The notes under the pieces are model-generated. The model was not told the DNA's origin. It saw only the letters and a program-made list of their open reading frames with translations, and made no database searches. A DNA stretch of 64,000 nt from JAAYTD01 sp964472015 (lineage in GTDB: Bacteria; Bacteroidota; Ignavibacteria; Kapaibacteriales; UBA2268), in contig CAYYIP010000005.1 in the NCBI GenBank assembly GCA_964472015.1, positions 1 through 64,000 on the forward strand, written 5' to 3'. Below, piece by piece: positions 33,024-42,715 of the stretch. The translations under genes and the position numbers were made by a program. Each line of letters opens with the position of its first letter. Within the stretch, counting starts at the first letter, position 1.

Positions 33024-34314
33024 AGAAATTATTGAAGAAAAAAATTTAGAAGAAGAATTTGAATCAATAATTGATTCAGATATTATAATTAATGAAGAAG
33101 AAATCAAAAAAGAAGTTGATAAAACATTAACTAATTTGAAAATCGATATTACTGAAGATGATATTAAAAAATATAAAAAAAATAAATCTAAAAAAGATAT
33201 TCCTACATCTGATGAAATAATTGAGATGAGTGATAAAGAAGTAATTGATAATTCAAATTTAGAGATTCAAGAACTTTATTCTGAATTTTCATCATTTGTG
33301 CAAAATAAAACAGGCATTGTTGCAGATACAGGTGTTAAAAATACAATTACAACAGGTATTGATTTATTAGATGCTGTTCTTGGTGGTGGATTTGCAATTG
33401 GAACAATGGGAATGATTGTTGGATTTCCTGGTTGTGGTAAATCTATGTTAGCTATGCAAACAATTGGTTCAGGACAATTAAAATATAAAGGAAATCTTTT
33501 AGCAGCATATCTAGACTCAGAAGAAGCAACCACAACAATAAGATTATCTAATCTTGGAGTAAGATATCCAAAAATAAGACCATATACAAATATCACAATT
33601 GAAAAAACATTTAAATTTATTGAAGGTTTATGTTCATTTAAAGAATTAAAAGATATTACAGATCAACCATCTATTGTTGTTCTTGATTCTTTAGCAAATA
33701 CATTGAGTGAAAAAGAAAGAGAAGCAACGGATATTAATTCGGTAATTGGGTATAAAAGTCGTTTATTATCAATTCTTATACCGAAATATATAAGCAAATT
33801 TGGTCAGTATAATATTTTATTTCTTGTTGTAAATCAATTAAGAGATTCAATAAAAATAGGTCCTTTTCATGAAGCAAAAGAATTAAATTTTATGAGACAA
33901 GGAAAAACAATTCCTGGTGGAAATACAGCAAGATTTAATACATTTCAATTAGTTGATATGAAAGTTAAATCAACATTGGAAAAATCTAAATACGGTTTTG
34001 ATGGAATAATGTGTGAAATAAAATTAATAAAAAATAAATTATTTACACCAAATATAAAAATTGCAATTGTTGGTAATTTTGTTACAGGTTTTAGTAATTT
34101 TTGGACAAATTATGTATTTTTATCTGAGAACAAAAGATTAAATACAGGTGCATGGAATTATTTAACTTCATATCCTAATAAAAAATTTAGAACAGTTGAA
34201 GCAGAAAATTTATATTATACTGATGAAGAATTTAAAGAAGTATTTGATAAAGAAATTGAAGATTGTATTAATGTGGAAATAAAAGAAAAACATAATCCTG
34301 ATCTTGGATTTTAA
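33001..34314 (+). CDS. UvsX/RecA-family recombinase
   Basis: A 437-aa protein. ATG 33001 lies 10 bases after AAAGGAG; a TTG at 32995 is too close to that site. Residues 1-100 are an acidic, charged extension (EEFESIIDSDIIINEEEIKK). The RecA core has the Walker A motif VGFPGCGKSMLAMQT (141-148 for the P-loop), SIVVLDSLANTLSEKE as Walker B, and TIPGGNTARFNTFQL for the L2-region. The core matches T4 UvsX (391 aa). It coats ssDNA and drives strand invasion for recombination-dependent replication with UvsW, gp46/gp47 and the SSB in this window. The acidic extension is longer than in T4. Confidence 0.88.
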   Translation: MSDELTNEEIIEEKNLEEEFESIIDSDIIINEEEIKKEVDKTLTNLKIDITEDDIKKYKKNKSKKDIPTSDEIIEMSDKEVIDNSNLEIQELYSEFSSFVQNKTGIVADTGVKNTITTGIDLLDAVLGGGFAIGTMGMIVGFPGCGKSMLAMQTIGSGQLKYKGNLLAAYLDSEEATTTIRLSNLGVRYPKIRPYTNITIEKTFKFIEGLCSFKELKDITDQPSIVVLDSLANTLSEKEREATDINSVIGYKSRLLSILIPKYISKFGQYNILFLVVNQLRDSIKIGPFHEAKELNFMRQGKTIPGGNTARFNTFQLVDMKVKSTLEKSKYGFDGIMCEIKLIKNKLFTPNIKIAIVGNFVTGFSNFWTNYVFLSENKRLNTGAWNYLTSYPNKKFRTVEAENLYYTDEEFKEVFDKEIEDCINVEIKEKHNPDLGF

Positions 34315-34379
34315 ATATTTTTTGGAACAAATTTAAAATTAAATTTCTATTTTTTAATAAAAATATAGGAGAATTTCTG

Positions 34380-34697
34380 ATGAATATACAAGAAGAAGTA
34401 AAGGTATTTGTTAAAAATCTGGTCAGTAATTTAGTAGATAAAAAGAATGATATTAATGTTGATGTTTCAATTTCTACGAAAACTATTTTAGTTCAGATTA
34501 AAACTGCAAAAGAAGATTGTGGTAAAGTTATAGGAAGAAAAGGGAGAACAATTGAAGCAATTAAAATTTTAACTTTAGCATTTAAAAATACTCAATTTCC
34601 ACAAGATTCTAAAAATATTTCTATAGAAATTATAGAAGGTGGAAATGTTATTATCAATAAAAAAAATCATGGAGATTATTCTAATGTTAAAAAATAA
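34380..34697 (+). CDS. KH-domain RNA-binding protein (KhpA-like)
   Basis: A 105-aa protein with a type II KH motif: CGKVIGRKGRTIEAIKILTL (the G-x-x-G loop is GRKG). The preceding strand-helix and length match bacterial KhpA/YlqC (about 75-80 aa) plus a charged tail. Such proteins bind RNA non-specifically in bacteria. In a phage it may control translation or mRNA stability. ATG 34380 is nine bases after GGAG. Confidence 0.8.
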   Translation: MNIQEEVKVFVKNLVSNLVDKKNDINVDVSISTKTILVQIKTAKEDCGKVIGRKGRTIEAIKILTLAFKNTQFPQDSKNISIEIIEGGNVIINKKNHGDYSNVKK

Positions 34698-35235
34698 TTC
34701 TAAAAAAAGAATTCTTGAAAACTTCAAAGCTTTGGATTTTATTTTCTTTGGTAAACCCATTGATGAAGTTGAGACATGTTGCCCGTTTTTAAAAGAAGAT
34801 TATTTAAGTACAAAAGGTATGTTTTTTTCAATAATAATTGAAATATACGATCTTATAAATCATAATCCTGAAAATGTTAATCTTAATGAAATTAAAAATA
34901 TTAATGATTTGATTGAATCTTCAAAAAAATCTGCTAAAGTAGCTGTTGAAAATTCTAAAAAGATTTTAAATACAAAAAATGGTAAAAAAACATTAGTTGA
35001 ACAAATAAATAGATCATTAAAAAATGATGAAAATCAAAATTTAAATGATGTTGTTCAAGAAGAAATCAAAAGAAAAGCATTTTCAATTGCTATTGATAAT
35101 ATTATTATTGCAAAAGCTATTCGAGAAACAGAAAATTATAAAAATCTCAATTCTTGGAAAGGTGGTGTGTTAGAGGAAGCATATAAAACTGTAAGAGATA
35201 ATCTTATAGAAACAAGTATAATTATTGGAGAATAA
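34684..35235 (+). CDS. Hypothetical helical protein, 183 aa
   Basis: ATG 34684 is supported by GGAGAT 8 bases upstream; it overlaps the KH gene by 14 bases. The protein begins MLKNNSKKRILENFKALDFI, is mainly helical, and has CCPF near residue 33. No family is recognised. It is followed by the Cas4-like nuclease, whose TTG start lies two bases after its stop. Confidence 0.45.
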   Translation: MLKNNSKKRILENFKALDFIFFGKPIDEVETCCPFLKEDYLSTKGMFFSIIIEIYDLINHNPENVNLNEIKNINDLIESSKKSAKVAVENSKKILNTKNGKKTLVEQINRSLKNDENQNLNDVVQEEIKRKAFSIAIDNIIIAKAIRETENYKNLNSWKGGVLEEAYKTVRDNLIETSIIIGE

Positions 35236-35236
35236 T

Positions 35237-36082
35237 TTGGATCAAATTAATGAATTTAATAAACTAATTGAATTTATTGATAATAATAAACAGAATAATG
35301 AAAAAGATAATGATAATTTATTAGATGATATTAATCATTTAATTAATTATTCTACTAAATATGAAAAATTAAATAATTTAATTGGATTTGATGTAAATCA
35401 ATTTAAAAAAAGATTAAAACAAGAATTAATAAATGATCATATTAAAAAACAAAGTTATGATAGACCTTATATTTCTATAACAGAATTATTAGAATGCCCG
35501 AGAAGAATTTATTATGAACGAAAAAAATATGATATAGATCTAAAAAATTCTTTTTATTTTGTATATTTAAAATTATCTGCAGAAATAGGTAATACATATC
35601 ATAAATTTATTCAAGAAAATTATGATTTTACTGAAACTGAAAAAACAATTATTAGTGAACATTATAAAACAAAAGGGCGTGTTGACGCTATAAAAAATAA
35701 TTTTTTATATGAAATTAAACCAGTTGATCAAAAAGATATTAAAGATGCATATAATGTAAAACATTTATATCAATGCAGTATTGGAGCATATATTTTAAAT
35801 AATTCATATGATTATAAAATTGATACAATAACACTTATTTATTATATTAGAGATAATTTTAGAAAAGATCCTATTTCGTTTGATTATAAATATGATGAAC
35901 AGATAGGTAAAAAATTTTTAGAAAATGCATTGATTTTATATAATTGTCTTGAAAATAATAAATTACCTGAAAAATCAAATAATAAAGATGATTGTAAATA
36001 TTGTTTACATAAAAAATATTGCTTAAATAAAGAAGATAAAAATAAACTAGATAATAAAGAAGAAATTTTGTTTTTGTTATGA
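35237..36082 (+). CDS. Cas4-like PD-(D/E)XK exonuclease with an Fe-S cluster
   Basis: Start TTG 35237 is behind GGAG; an in-frame TTG at 35225 overlaps the previous gene. About 281 aa. The nuclease core reads YISITELLECPRRIYYERKK (first cluster Cys in the ECPR motif), GNTYHKFI, then KGRVDAIKNN (catalytic Asp) and LYEIKPVDQK (E-x-K), followed by LYQCSIGAYIL (QhxxY-like). At the end CKYCLHKKYCL gives the last three cysteines of the 4Fe-4S cluster. This is the full Cas4/AddB-type set. There is no CRISPR array in the window. It sits near UvsX, so end processing in recombination is the likely role. High confidence in family. Confidence 0.82.
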   Translation: MDQINEFNKLIEFIDNNKQNNEKDNDNLLDDINHLINYSTKYEKLNNLIGFDVNQFKKRLKQELINDHIKKQSYDRPYISITELLECPRRIYYERKKYDIDLKNSFYFVYLKLSAEIGNTYHKFIQENYDFTETEKTIISEHYKTKGRVDAIKNNFLYEIKPVDQKDIKDAYNVKHLYQCSIGAYILNNSYDYKIDTITLIYYIRDNFRKDPISFDYKYDEQIGKKFLENALILYNCLENNKLPEKSNNKDDCKYCLHKKYCLNKEDKNKLDNKEEILFLL

Positions 36083-36146
36083 TTTTTGTTTTTTAGAAAT
36101 TGTTTAGATAAAAGTTTTAAAATTTAATAAATGGAGAAATTTTAAA

Positions 36147-37232
36147 ATGAGTATATTAATATATCCTTTAATTGCTGATAATTCATTATCACCTACAATT
36201 ATTTCAGGTGTTTGTAAAACAATAGAAAAATATTTAATGATATATAGACTTGATACATTAATGAAAATTGGAGGTTGGACCCCATCAGCAAAAAGCGTTC
36301 AATTAATTTCTGGGGTAACAGCAACTTTTATTACAAATTATTTAGCTACAAAATATGGTGGTAAAAGTATTGTAAAAGCTTTATTAAATGCTGGAGAAAA
36401 TATTTATGATTCTTCGAAACTTTTATTACATGAAAGTGATAAAATTTCTGGAAAAGAATTATCTTCAATGATAAGTATGTATATAGAAGAAAAAGAAAGT
36501 ATAACTGATCGACAAAAACCACCAGAAGTTAAATCACCTATGTTAAATGTATCATCAACATTGGATCCAACATGGACAACAATTGTTGGACCGCAAGGAA
36601 CACATATTGTTGGTATAAAAATAGCTCCATTTCCTATATCAAATATTAAAGATTTTGTTCACCAAATGTTAGAAGATAAATCTATGAAAGGTATTAAAAA
36701 AGTTATTAAAGCAACAAGTAGAAATTTTCAAAGATCATTTTTTTATAATATTATTTCTAGAGTATCTCCCATTTTGAAGTTTTTCGGTATTACAATGGCT
36801 TCATTGAAAGGAGATCCTGTAAATGATATTTTAAAAGGTAAATCTGTTTTTAATGAAACACCATTTTTATTATTAAATTATAATCAAATTAAAGATGATG
36901 CATTTTTTGCCGATGCTGGTGGAATAGATCAATTATTTGCAATGGGTTGGCAATCTGTTATTGCTGCAGATGATATTGCAAAAAGAGCTATATTTTGTAT
37001 GAAACAATTTAATGGTTTATGTAATGTGATTCCTTATTCTTTTGTTTATTCCGGTCTTGGAAGAGATGCTATGAATGTTTATAAAGATTTGGAAGAATTG
37101 AGAAAATCAACAGCACCTTATTTTTCTTCAAAACAAAGTTCTAAAAAATTCTTTTCTGAATCATATGTAAAAGAATTAGTTGAAAGATATGGATCTTTAA
37201 ATTTCCCTTGTCTTAAAGGAGATTGTGATTAA
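36147..37232 (+). CDS. Probable structural protein, 361 aa
   Basis: Begins MSILIYPLIADNSLSPTIIS; ATG 36147 behind GGAGAAA. Contains a hydrophobic helix-rich first third and a later segment YGSLNFPCLKGDCD at the C-terminus with paired cysteines. No enzyme motif is recognised. The block that follows (37236-42306) leads to a gp5-like spike, so a tail or baseplate role is plausible, by position only. Confidence 0.4.
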   Translation: MSILIYPLIADNSLSPTIISGVCKTIEKYLMIYRLDTLMKIGGWTPSAKSVQLISGVTATFITNYLATKYGGKSIVKALLNAGENIYDSSKLLLHESDKISGKELSSMISMYIEEKESITDRQKPPEVKSPMLNVSSTLDPTWTTIVGPQGTHIVGIKIAPFPISNIKDFVHQMLEDKSMKGIKKVIKATSRNFQRSFFYNIISRVSPILKFFGITMASLKGDPVNDILKGKSVFNETPFLLLNYNQIKDDAFFADAGGIDQLFAMGWQSVIAADDIAKRAIFCMKQFNGLCNVIPYSFVYSGLGRDAMNVYKDLEELRKSTAPYFSSKQSSKKFFSESYVKELVERYGSLNFPCLKGDCD

Positions 37233-37235
37233 AAA

Positions 37236-37850
37236 ATGGATATTAATCTAAATATAGTAAAAAGCAACTTAGAAGAAAAAATATTACATTCTGATGAATA
37301 TCCTTTTTCTTTATCTTTAAAATGCAATTCATTTGAAAATGAAAAAGATTATGTATCTTATATAAGAAATTGTGAAAAATTAATAAGAGGTTCTATTGAA
37401 TATAAACATTGGAGAGAATATCTTAGAGATGTTCTTGGTATTTCCAAATGTGTTTTAACAGATGAAATAATAGGTGAAACATCAATATCGATTCATCATC
37501 ATATACCTGATTTATTTATACTTATTAAATCTATTATTAATAAAAAAATGGATACGGAAGAAAAATTTACTACATTTGAAATTTGTCAAGAAGGAATTGA
37601 ACTTCATTATATGAATAAAATTGGATATACACCTCTTATAGATTCATTACATGAAAAATTTCATAATGGTTTTTTAAATATTCCTATTGAATATATAAGA
37701 GGTGATTATAATTATTTTATACAACATTATATGAAATATTTAGATGAAGAAGATATTAATTCAATAATGCAAAAAATGGCGGTAAAATTAGAAGATAATC
37801 CCAACTATTCTTGGAATAAAGATAATTATCCGGGTTTAGCCGTAGGTTAA
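37236..37850 (+). CDS. Hypothetical protein with HNH-like histidine clusters, 204 aa
   Basis: Starts at ATG 37236 three bases after the previous stop. It has ISIHHHIPDLFILI (three adjacent His) and LHEKFHNGFLNIPIEYIRGD about 70 residues later. The pair resembles His-Me-finger nucleases (H-H then H), but no ordered zinc cysteines are visible. I can only call it a conserved-looking protein; nuclease activity is a hypothesis. Confidence 0.4.
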   Translation: MDINLNIVKSNLEEKILHSDEYPFSLSLKCNSFENEKDYVSYIRNCEKLIRGSIEYKHWREYLRDVLGISKCVLTDEIIGETSISIHHHIPDLFILIKSIINKKMDTEEKFTTFEICQEGIELHYMNKIGYTPLIDSLHEKFHNGFLNIPIEYIRGDYNYFIQHYMKYLDEEDINSIMQKMAVKLEDNPNYSWNKDNYPGLAVG

Positions 37851-37868
37851 AAAAGAGGATTTAAATAA

Positions 37869-38249
37869 ATGATAACAATTGAAGATGAAGCTAGAATTCA
37901 ATCAAAATATCCATTTGATATTGATAATTTTAGCGAAAGATATAAAACAAAAAATAATTTATTTAAATTTACATCTCCTTCTCTATGGGTAATTGAAAAA
38001 AATTTATTTTTTTTACTTAAAAATTCAAAAATTGAAAATTTTGATATAAAATATAGATATAAACCATCTTATTTATCATATGATAGATATAAAGTAACAA
38101 ATTTAGATTTTCTTTTAATGAAAGTTAATAATATATTTTGTGCAGAAGATTTTGATTTAAATACTGTTATAATCCCATCACTTACTGCAATAATTGAAAT
38201 ATGTAAAGATAAATATTCAAATTCTACAATTGAAGAGGTTTCCTGGTAA
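37869..38249 (+). CDS. Hypothetical protein, 126 aa
   Basis: ATG 37869 behind AGAGGAT. Begins MITIEDEARIQSKYPFDIDN. Mixed composition, no motif recognised. It ends two bases before the next start at 38251. Located in the stretch leading to the tail spike gene, so possibly a baseplate component. Confidence 0.45.
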   Translation: MITIEDEARIQSKYPFDIDNFSERYKTKNNLFKFTSPSLWVIEKNLFFLLKNSKIENFDIKYRYKPSYLSYDRYKVTNLDFLLMKVNNIFCAEDFDLNTVIIPSLTAIIEICKDKYSNSTIEEVSW

Positions 38250-38250
38250 G

Positions 38251-39138
38251 ATGATTATTCATGATAAATTTGTTTTAATTAAAGATGTTAGTAATATTTT
38301 GTTTTTGAGTAAATCAGAAATTGAGAAAAAAAAAGTTAAAAATGGAAATGTTATTGTAAAAAATACTATTTTAATGCTTGAACATTCAATTAATCATTTT
38401 TCTTATGAATATGTTTCAAAAGTTTTAAAAAATATAAATTCATTTTGTGTTGTTTATTTACCAGATTACCCTTTAAATTATTCATTCAATAAAAAAACAA
38501 ATCAACTTTTGATCAATTTATTTCCTTTTGGTGTTGAAACTGTAAATCCAACTAAACCTAATCCTTTAAATATTTATGCCTGTTTGATTGGTGCATTAAT
38601 ATTAAAAAATTGTGTAAATAAAAAAAATAGTATTAAATCTTCATTTGCATCTCCTGTTATAAATTTTTTAACAAGTATGTTTCTTAGATTATTTGGTAGA
38701 CAATATGGATTGATTGGAAGATATTCTTCACAAATTATTAAGATGAAATTTTTAATAGGTTTATATATTTACATTTCATTTTTTGATTTAAATTTTAATA
38801 ATGCTAAAAAGTTGTCATTATCATTTGCTCCTTTCGATTATGATGAAGATGAAAATATAATTAAAAAATATAATTTTAAGACATTTGATGATCTTTTAGA
38901 TTGTCTTTCTGAAGTACAAGTAATGCCTGGAATGAATAAATATTTATTTTTAAAAACAATATATAGATATTTTCCTAATGTAAATATATTTCCGATGTTT
39001 GAAGATTTGGCAAGATTAATTTCAATTTTTATAGCTTCAAATATACCAGGTTCAAATATGATTACTAAAAGAATTTCTGAATATAATGAAGAAGAATATA
39101 ATACAATATTAGAAATTTCAAAATTAATTTTGAAGTAA
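38251..39138 (+). CDS. Hypothetical protein, 295 aa
   Basis: ATG 38251 follows GAGGTTT; a longer frame from 38194 overlaps the preceding gene without a site. Hydrophobic and helical in the middle (SPVINFLTSMFLRLFGRQYG, then KFLIGLYIYISFFDLNF). No family recognised. Its end lies 12 bases before the gp5-like gene. Structural role possible from position. Confidence 0.45.
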   Translation: MIIHDKFVLIKDVSNILFLSKSEIEKKKVKNGNVIVKNTILMLEHSINHFSYEYVSKVLKNINSFCVVYLPDYPLNYSFNKKTNQLLINLFPFGVETVNPTKPNPLNIYACLIGALILKNCVNKKNSIKSSFASPVINFLTSMFLRLFGRQYGLIGRYSSQIIKMKFLIGLYIYISFFDLNFNNAKKLSLSFAPFDYDEDENIIKKYNFKTFDDLLDCLSEVQVMPGMNKYLFLKTIYRYFPNVNIFPMFEDLARLISIFIASNIPGSNMITKRISEYNEEEYNTILEISKLILK

Positions 39139-39150
39139 AAGGATGAATCT

Positions 39151-40068
39151 ATGGATCTATATGGGTTTTTTAGAGCAAAAGTTGTTGATAATAAAGATCC
39201 TAAAAAATTTGGAAGAATTAAAGTCTGGATTCCAGATATAATGCCTAAAGTAAATGAACAAGAAGGTTTGTGGGCTGCTCCTGCAAATAATGCAATAGGT
39301 GGATTAAATGATGAATCTTCATATTATGGTTCTTGTTTAATTCCAAGAAAACATTCATTTGTTTTAATTTTTTTTGAAAACGGTAATCCTAATAAACCAT
39401 ATTATTTTGCAGCATTAAATTTGCAAAAGGAAAAAGTTTTACCGGAATGTCAAATTGGAGATAATTACGAAGATAAATGGGTTTTATTTAAATCTGGTGA
39501 AGGAAGATGTATTGTCGTATCTGATGATCCTTCTGATTGTAGAATTGAAATAACAGGTAAAAAAAGAAAATTAAAAAATCCTCCTAGTGGTGATTTAGAA
39601 TCAGTTTATGAAATTGATGGAAATCAAACAACTATTTTGTTAGATGAAAGAGAAGGTAAAGAAAAAATTTTAATACGATCACATAAAGGAGATTTTATAA
39701 ATTTTGATATAGAAAATCAAAAATTATTCGTTAAAATAGAAAATGATATTGAAATTTCTTCTAAAGGAAAAATTTTATTGGAATCTGAAAATGGAATTTC
39801 TTTAAAAAGTAAAGGTGATGTTAATATTCAATCATTAGATGATATAAATATCAAATCTATGAGCAAAGTTAATATACAATCAGCTATTGATATAAATATT
39901 AAATCATCTTTAAATTTAAATTGTAAATCGGATGGGATAAGTAATTATAAAGCGGGAGGTTCTTTAAATTCTGACGGTTCTATAATAAATGATATGATGG
40001 GTACCGCTTCAGAAGCTATGGAAGCAAAGGATGCAGAATCAACAAATCCTATTGGTGAAAGAGATTAA
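39151..40068 (+). CDS. Baseplate central spike protein (T4 gp5 / VgrG / P2 gpV type)
   Basis: A 305-aa protein. Residues 1-90 form the OB-fold: MDLYGFFRAKVVDNKDPKKF, G-R-I-K-V-W-I-P, then GLWAAPANNAI and YYGSCLIPRKHSFVLIFFEN, the typical order of gp5/gpV N-domains. Residues about 190-270 are a repetitive beta-helix of short I-x-I-x-S steps (ISLKSKGDVNIQSLDDINIK; INIKSSLNLNCKS), forming the needle. T4 gp5 carries a lysozyme domain between these parts; here there is none, as in phage P2. It should form the membrane-piercing trimer tipped by the PAAR protein of 6447-6746. This establishes a contractile tail. Confidence 0.88.
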   Translation: MDLYGFFRAKVVDNKDPKKFGRIKVWIPDIMPKVNEQEGLWAAPANNAIGGLNDESSYYGSCLIPRKHSFVLIFFENGNPNKPYYFAALNLQKEKVLPECQIGDNYEDKWVLFKSGEGRCIVVSDDPSDCRIEITGKKRKLKNPPSGDLESVYEIDGNQTTILLDEREGKEKILIRSHKGDFINFDIENQKLFVKIENDIEISSKGKILLESENGISLKSKGDVNIQSLDDINIKSMSKVNIQSAIDINIKSSLNLNCKSDGISNYKAGGSLNSDGSIINDMMGTASEAMEAKDAESTNPIGERD

Positions 40069-40070
40069 TT

Positions 40071-40781
40071 ATGAGTTTATTTAAAATAGGAATATGTACA
40101 AAGTTAGGTAGTTTATTAGATACAAATATTTCAAGTTTAAATAGAGCTAAAGATTCGATTATAAATTTAAATGAAAAATTAATTGATAAATTAAAATATA
40201 CACAATGGTCTGCTGATAATGATGTAAATAATGCAATATCTTCTATAAATAATAGTTATTCGGAAATGATTCCAGATTCATCAGAATCTGATGAAATAAT
40301 TGAAATGATTAATGAATGTAATTTTTTATCTGATACAATTTATCAATCTCCTATAGCTTTAGCTAAAAATTTAGCAGATCCTATAAAACAAAAAGCCGTT
40401 AATTTAATGTCAAATATTTGTGATAATCTTCCTGAATTTGATGGTGTTAAAATGTATAATGAAATTCTTTCACAAATAAAAACACAAGGTTTTAAAGAAC
40501 TAATTGATAATACAAATAAAATAATTACTTGTATAAATACATTATGTGATCAAGATATTCAAGGAAAAATAGACAGATTCCAAAATATTTTAATTGATTG
40601 TAAAATGGACGGTGAAGGAAATCTTTCAATATCGGAATTATTAAGTGAATCTGGAATTTCAGATCAATCTAAAATTGATAATTTTTCAAATTTAGTTCTA
40701 GAATCTAATAATGTATTTGATAATATAGATTTTAGTCTTTCTTCTGTTACCGATTCATTCAAATCTAAACTTCCATTCTAA
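40071..40781 (+). CDS. Hypothetical, possibly baseplate-related protein, 236 aa
   Basis: ATG 40071 three bases after the spike gene. Begins MSLFKIGICTKLGSLLDTNI and is helical and serine/asparagine-rich, with no signal peptide. No family recognised. Tight linkage to the spike gene suggests a baseplate hub or chaperone function. Confidence 0.4.
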   Translation: MSLFKIGICTKLGSLLDTNISSLNRAKDSIINLNEKLIDKLKYTQWSADNDVNNAISSINNSYSEMIPDSSESDEIIEMINECNFLSDTIYQSPIALAKNLADPIKQKAVNLMSNICDNLPEFDGVKMYNEILSQIKTQGFKELIDNTNKIITCINTLCDQDIQGKIDRFQNILIDCKMDGEGNLSISELLSESGISDQSKIDNFSNLVLESNNVFDNIDFSLSSVTDSFKSKLPF

Positions 40782-40857
40782 AATTGATTTAGAAAAAGTC
40801 CATTATATCAACACCTCTATTATATATATAAAATTAAAAGACACATGGAGGTTTGCG

Positions 40858-42306
40858 TTGATTACATTTACAATAGAAGAAAAGAAGAATGTTAGTATAT
40901 TTAATAATGATGAATTTTTTATGAGAATTAATTTAATAACTTCATCAATTACAAATAAATATAATATTATTACGGAATTTATTGAAAATATATCCAAAAA
41001 TATTGAAGGATTTGATGAATGGTTTATTTCATTTTTAAATGAGTATTCAAAGTCAGATAATAGATTTAAAATATTAGAAGATAATATAGAAAATATTAAA
41101 AAATATGTAGATAAATATATTGATTTTATTAATATTGATTTTTCTAATTTTGTTGATGAAACTAAGGCTAAAAAGAATAGTATTTTATTTTTAGAAGATG
41201 AAGTTGAAAAAATTATTAGGTTTTCTTCTTATTTAAAAATTTATTCAATTATTTCAAATTGTGAAGATTTTATGTTGGATAAAAGAACTAATAAAATTAT
41301 ATATAATTATATAGCATCAGATATTACAAAAGAATTAACATATAAAATATTTAATATTGTTAAAACTAAAACATATAGATATAATCAAACTGATAAATAT
41401 ATGTGGGATTATATTAAAATGGTTCAATGTAAAACTATTGATTTACATGTAATTCATATTTTTAATTTTATAATGAACAATATAATGGTTTTATGCAAAG
41501 AAGATAAAAATCCAATTATTTATTTTGTTACTGTTATTGATGAATCGGTTAGATGGTTTCTTAGATCAATTTATAAAAGTTCTGTTATATATGATGACTC
41601 TGTTTCAACAGAAGATATTCAAAGTGTAAATGTTGATAATTTAAAAACTTATTGTTATAATGATACATTAGGTAGATTAAAAGGAATAGCATATGATAAA
41701 ATTCATACACGATTGGAACCAATTCCTATTACATTTGAAGAAGATGAAAATAAAAGTGATTCTGAAAAATTTGTAATACAATTTCAACAAAGACTTGAAA
41801 AAGTTAAACATATTTCACCTTTTTGTAATTTTTTAGTATATCCAATTTTATCAAAAGTAACAGGAATTCCTTATAATCATATGCAAACATTATCTCCAGA
41901 TCATGCTATTGTTTTATCATTATATATTCAAAAATTATTATTTAAAGTATTTGGTGATAAATATCATTCTATTTTTAATATTTTATCATATTATCCTAGA
42001 GAAAAAGTGCATCAAATTACTACTTCTTATAAATTAAAAAATTTAGAGTTTTTTATTAATTTATCTGATCAATATAAAAATTTTTTAGGATTTAATTCTA
42101 AAATTTTATTAGCGAATATGTTAGCTAATTTTATAGGTAAAACAACTAGAATAAGATTTACAGATATATTAAATGGTAGAGAATTAGATGGTATTCCTTT
42201 AAGTAAAATTGAAGTAGATATAATTGAATTTTTTATTTTATTTTTTTCAGGAGAGTTAGATCATTATTTTGAAAAAATGAAAAAACTTATTGAAAATGAA
42301 TTTTAA
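40858..42306 (+). CDS. Hypothetical protein, 482 aa
   Basis: Start TTG 40858 follows GGAGG with normal spacing. A large helical protein without a signal peptide; distinctive parts are FIMNNIMVLCKEDKNPIIYF in the centre and NGRELDGIPLSKIEVDIIEF near the end. No motif is recognised. It is preceded by an AT-rich spacer with CTATTATATATATAAAATTA, which partly resembles the promoter motif. It could be a virion protein or a partner of the RNA polymerase genes that follow. Confidence 0.4.
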   Translation: MITFTIEEKKNVSIFNNDEFFMRINLITSSITNKYNIITEFIENISKNIEGFDEWFISFLNEYSKSDNRFKILEDNIENIKKYVDKYIDFINIDFSNFVDETKAKKNSILFLEDEVEKIIRFSSYLKIYSIISNCEDFMLDKRTNKIIYNYIASDITKELTYKIFNIVKTKTYRYNQTDKYMWDYIKMVQCKTIDLHVIHIFNFIMNNIMVLCKEDKNPIIYFVTVIDESVRWFLRSIYKSSVIYDDSVSTEDIQSVNVDNLKTYCYNDTLGRLKGIAYDKIHTRLEPIPITFEEDENKSDSEKFVIQFQQRLEKVKHISPFCNFLVYPILSKVTGIPYNHMQTLSPDHAIVLSLYIQKLLFKVFGDKYHSIFNILSYYPREKVHQITTSYKLKNLEFFINLSDQYKNFLGFNSKILLANMLANFIGKTTRIRFTDILNGRELDGIPLSKIEVDIIEFFILFFSGELDHYFEKMKKLIENEF

Positions 42307-42342
42307 GAACAAAATTAAAATAAGTAAATCATGGAGAAAAAA

Positions 42343-42690
42343 ATGAAAAAAAACAAAAATATATTTAAAAAAATATCTAAAATTTTAGAAAATATTGATA
42401 TAGAATTAAATAATGATATTGATTATAGATTACGTTGGTTAATGGATAAAGATTATAGAAAAATATTATTTGAAGAAAATCCACAATGTTTTATTACTAT
42501 TAAAATAGGTGATAATGATATTCCTTTTTTTCCAATTTGTAATAGAACAGCAATTCAAGATAAAAAATTTGTTTTGACGTGTTTAACTGCTGCTAAAATT
42601 TTATTAAGACGAAGCGATATAAATAAACAAAGTGTTTATGATGCTATTTCTAAAATTTCATCATTATTGGGAAAAAGAAGTACTCCATAA
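42343..42690 (+). CDS. Hypothetical protein, 115 aa
   Basis: ATG 42343 is preferred (GGAG six bases before it) over the ATG at 42331. Begins MKKNKNIFKKISKILENIDI; basic N-terminus. No family recognised. It lies 25 bases before the RNA polymerase beta' gene, so a link to transcription is possible by position only. Confidence 0.45.
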   Translation: MKKNKNIFKKISKILENIDIELNNDIDYRLRWLMDKDYRKILFEENPQCFITIKIGDNDIPFFPICNRTAIQDKKFVLTCLTAAKILLRRSDINKQSVYDAISKISSLLGKRSTP

Positions 42691-42715
42691 AAAATTTAAT
42701 AAAAGAGGCTGTTGA

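Noticed and set aside
40805..40840. CTATTATATATATAAAATTA as another copy of the promoter motif
   Set aside because: It lacks the TTAATTAATGA half, so it may be only AT-rich spacer; not listed as a promoter.
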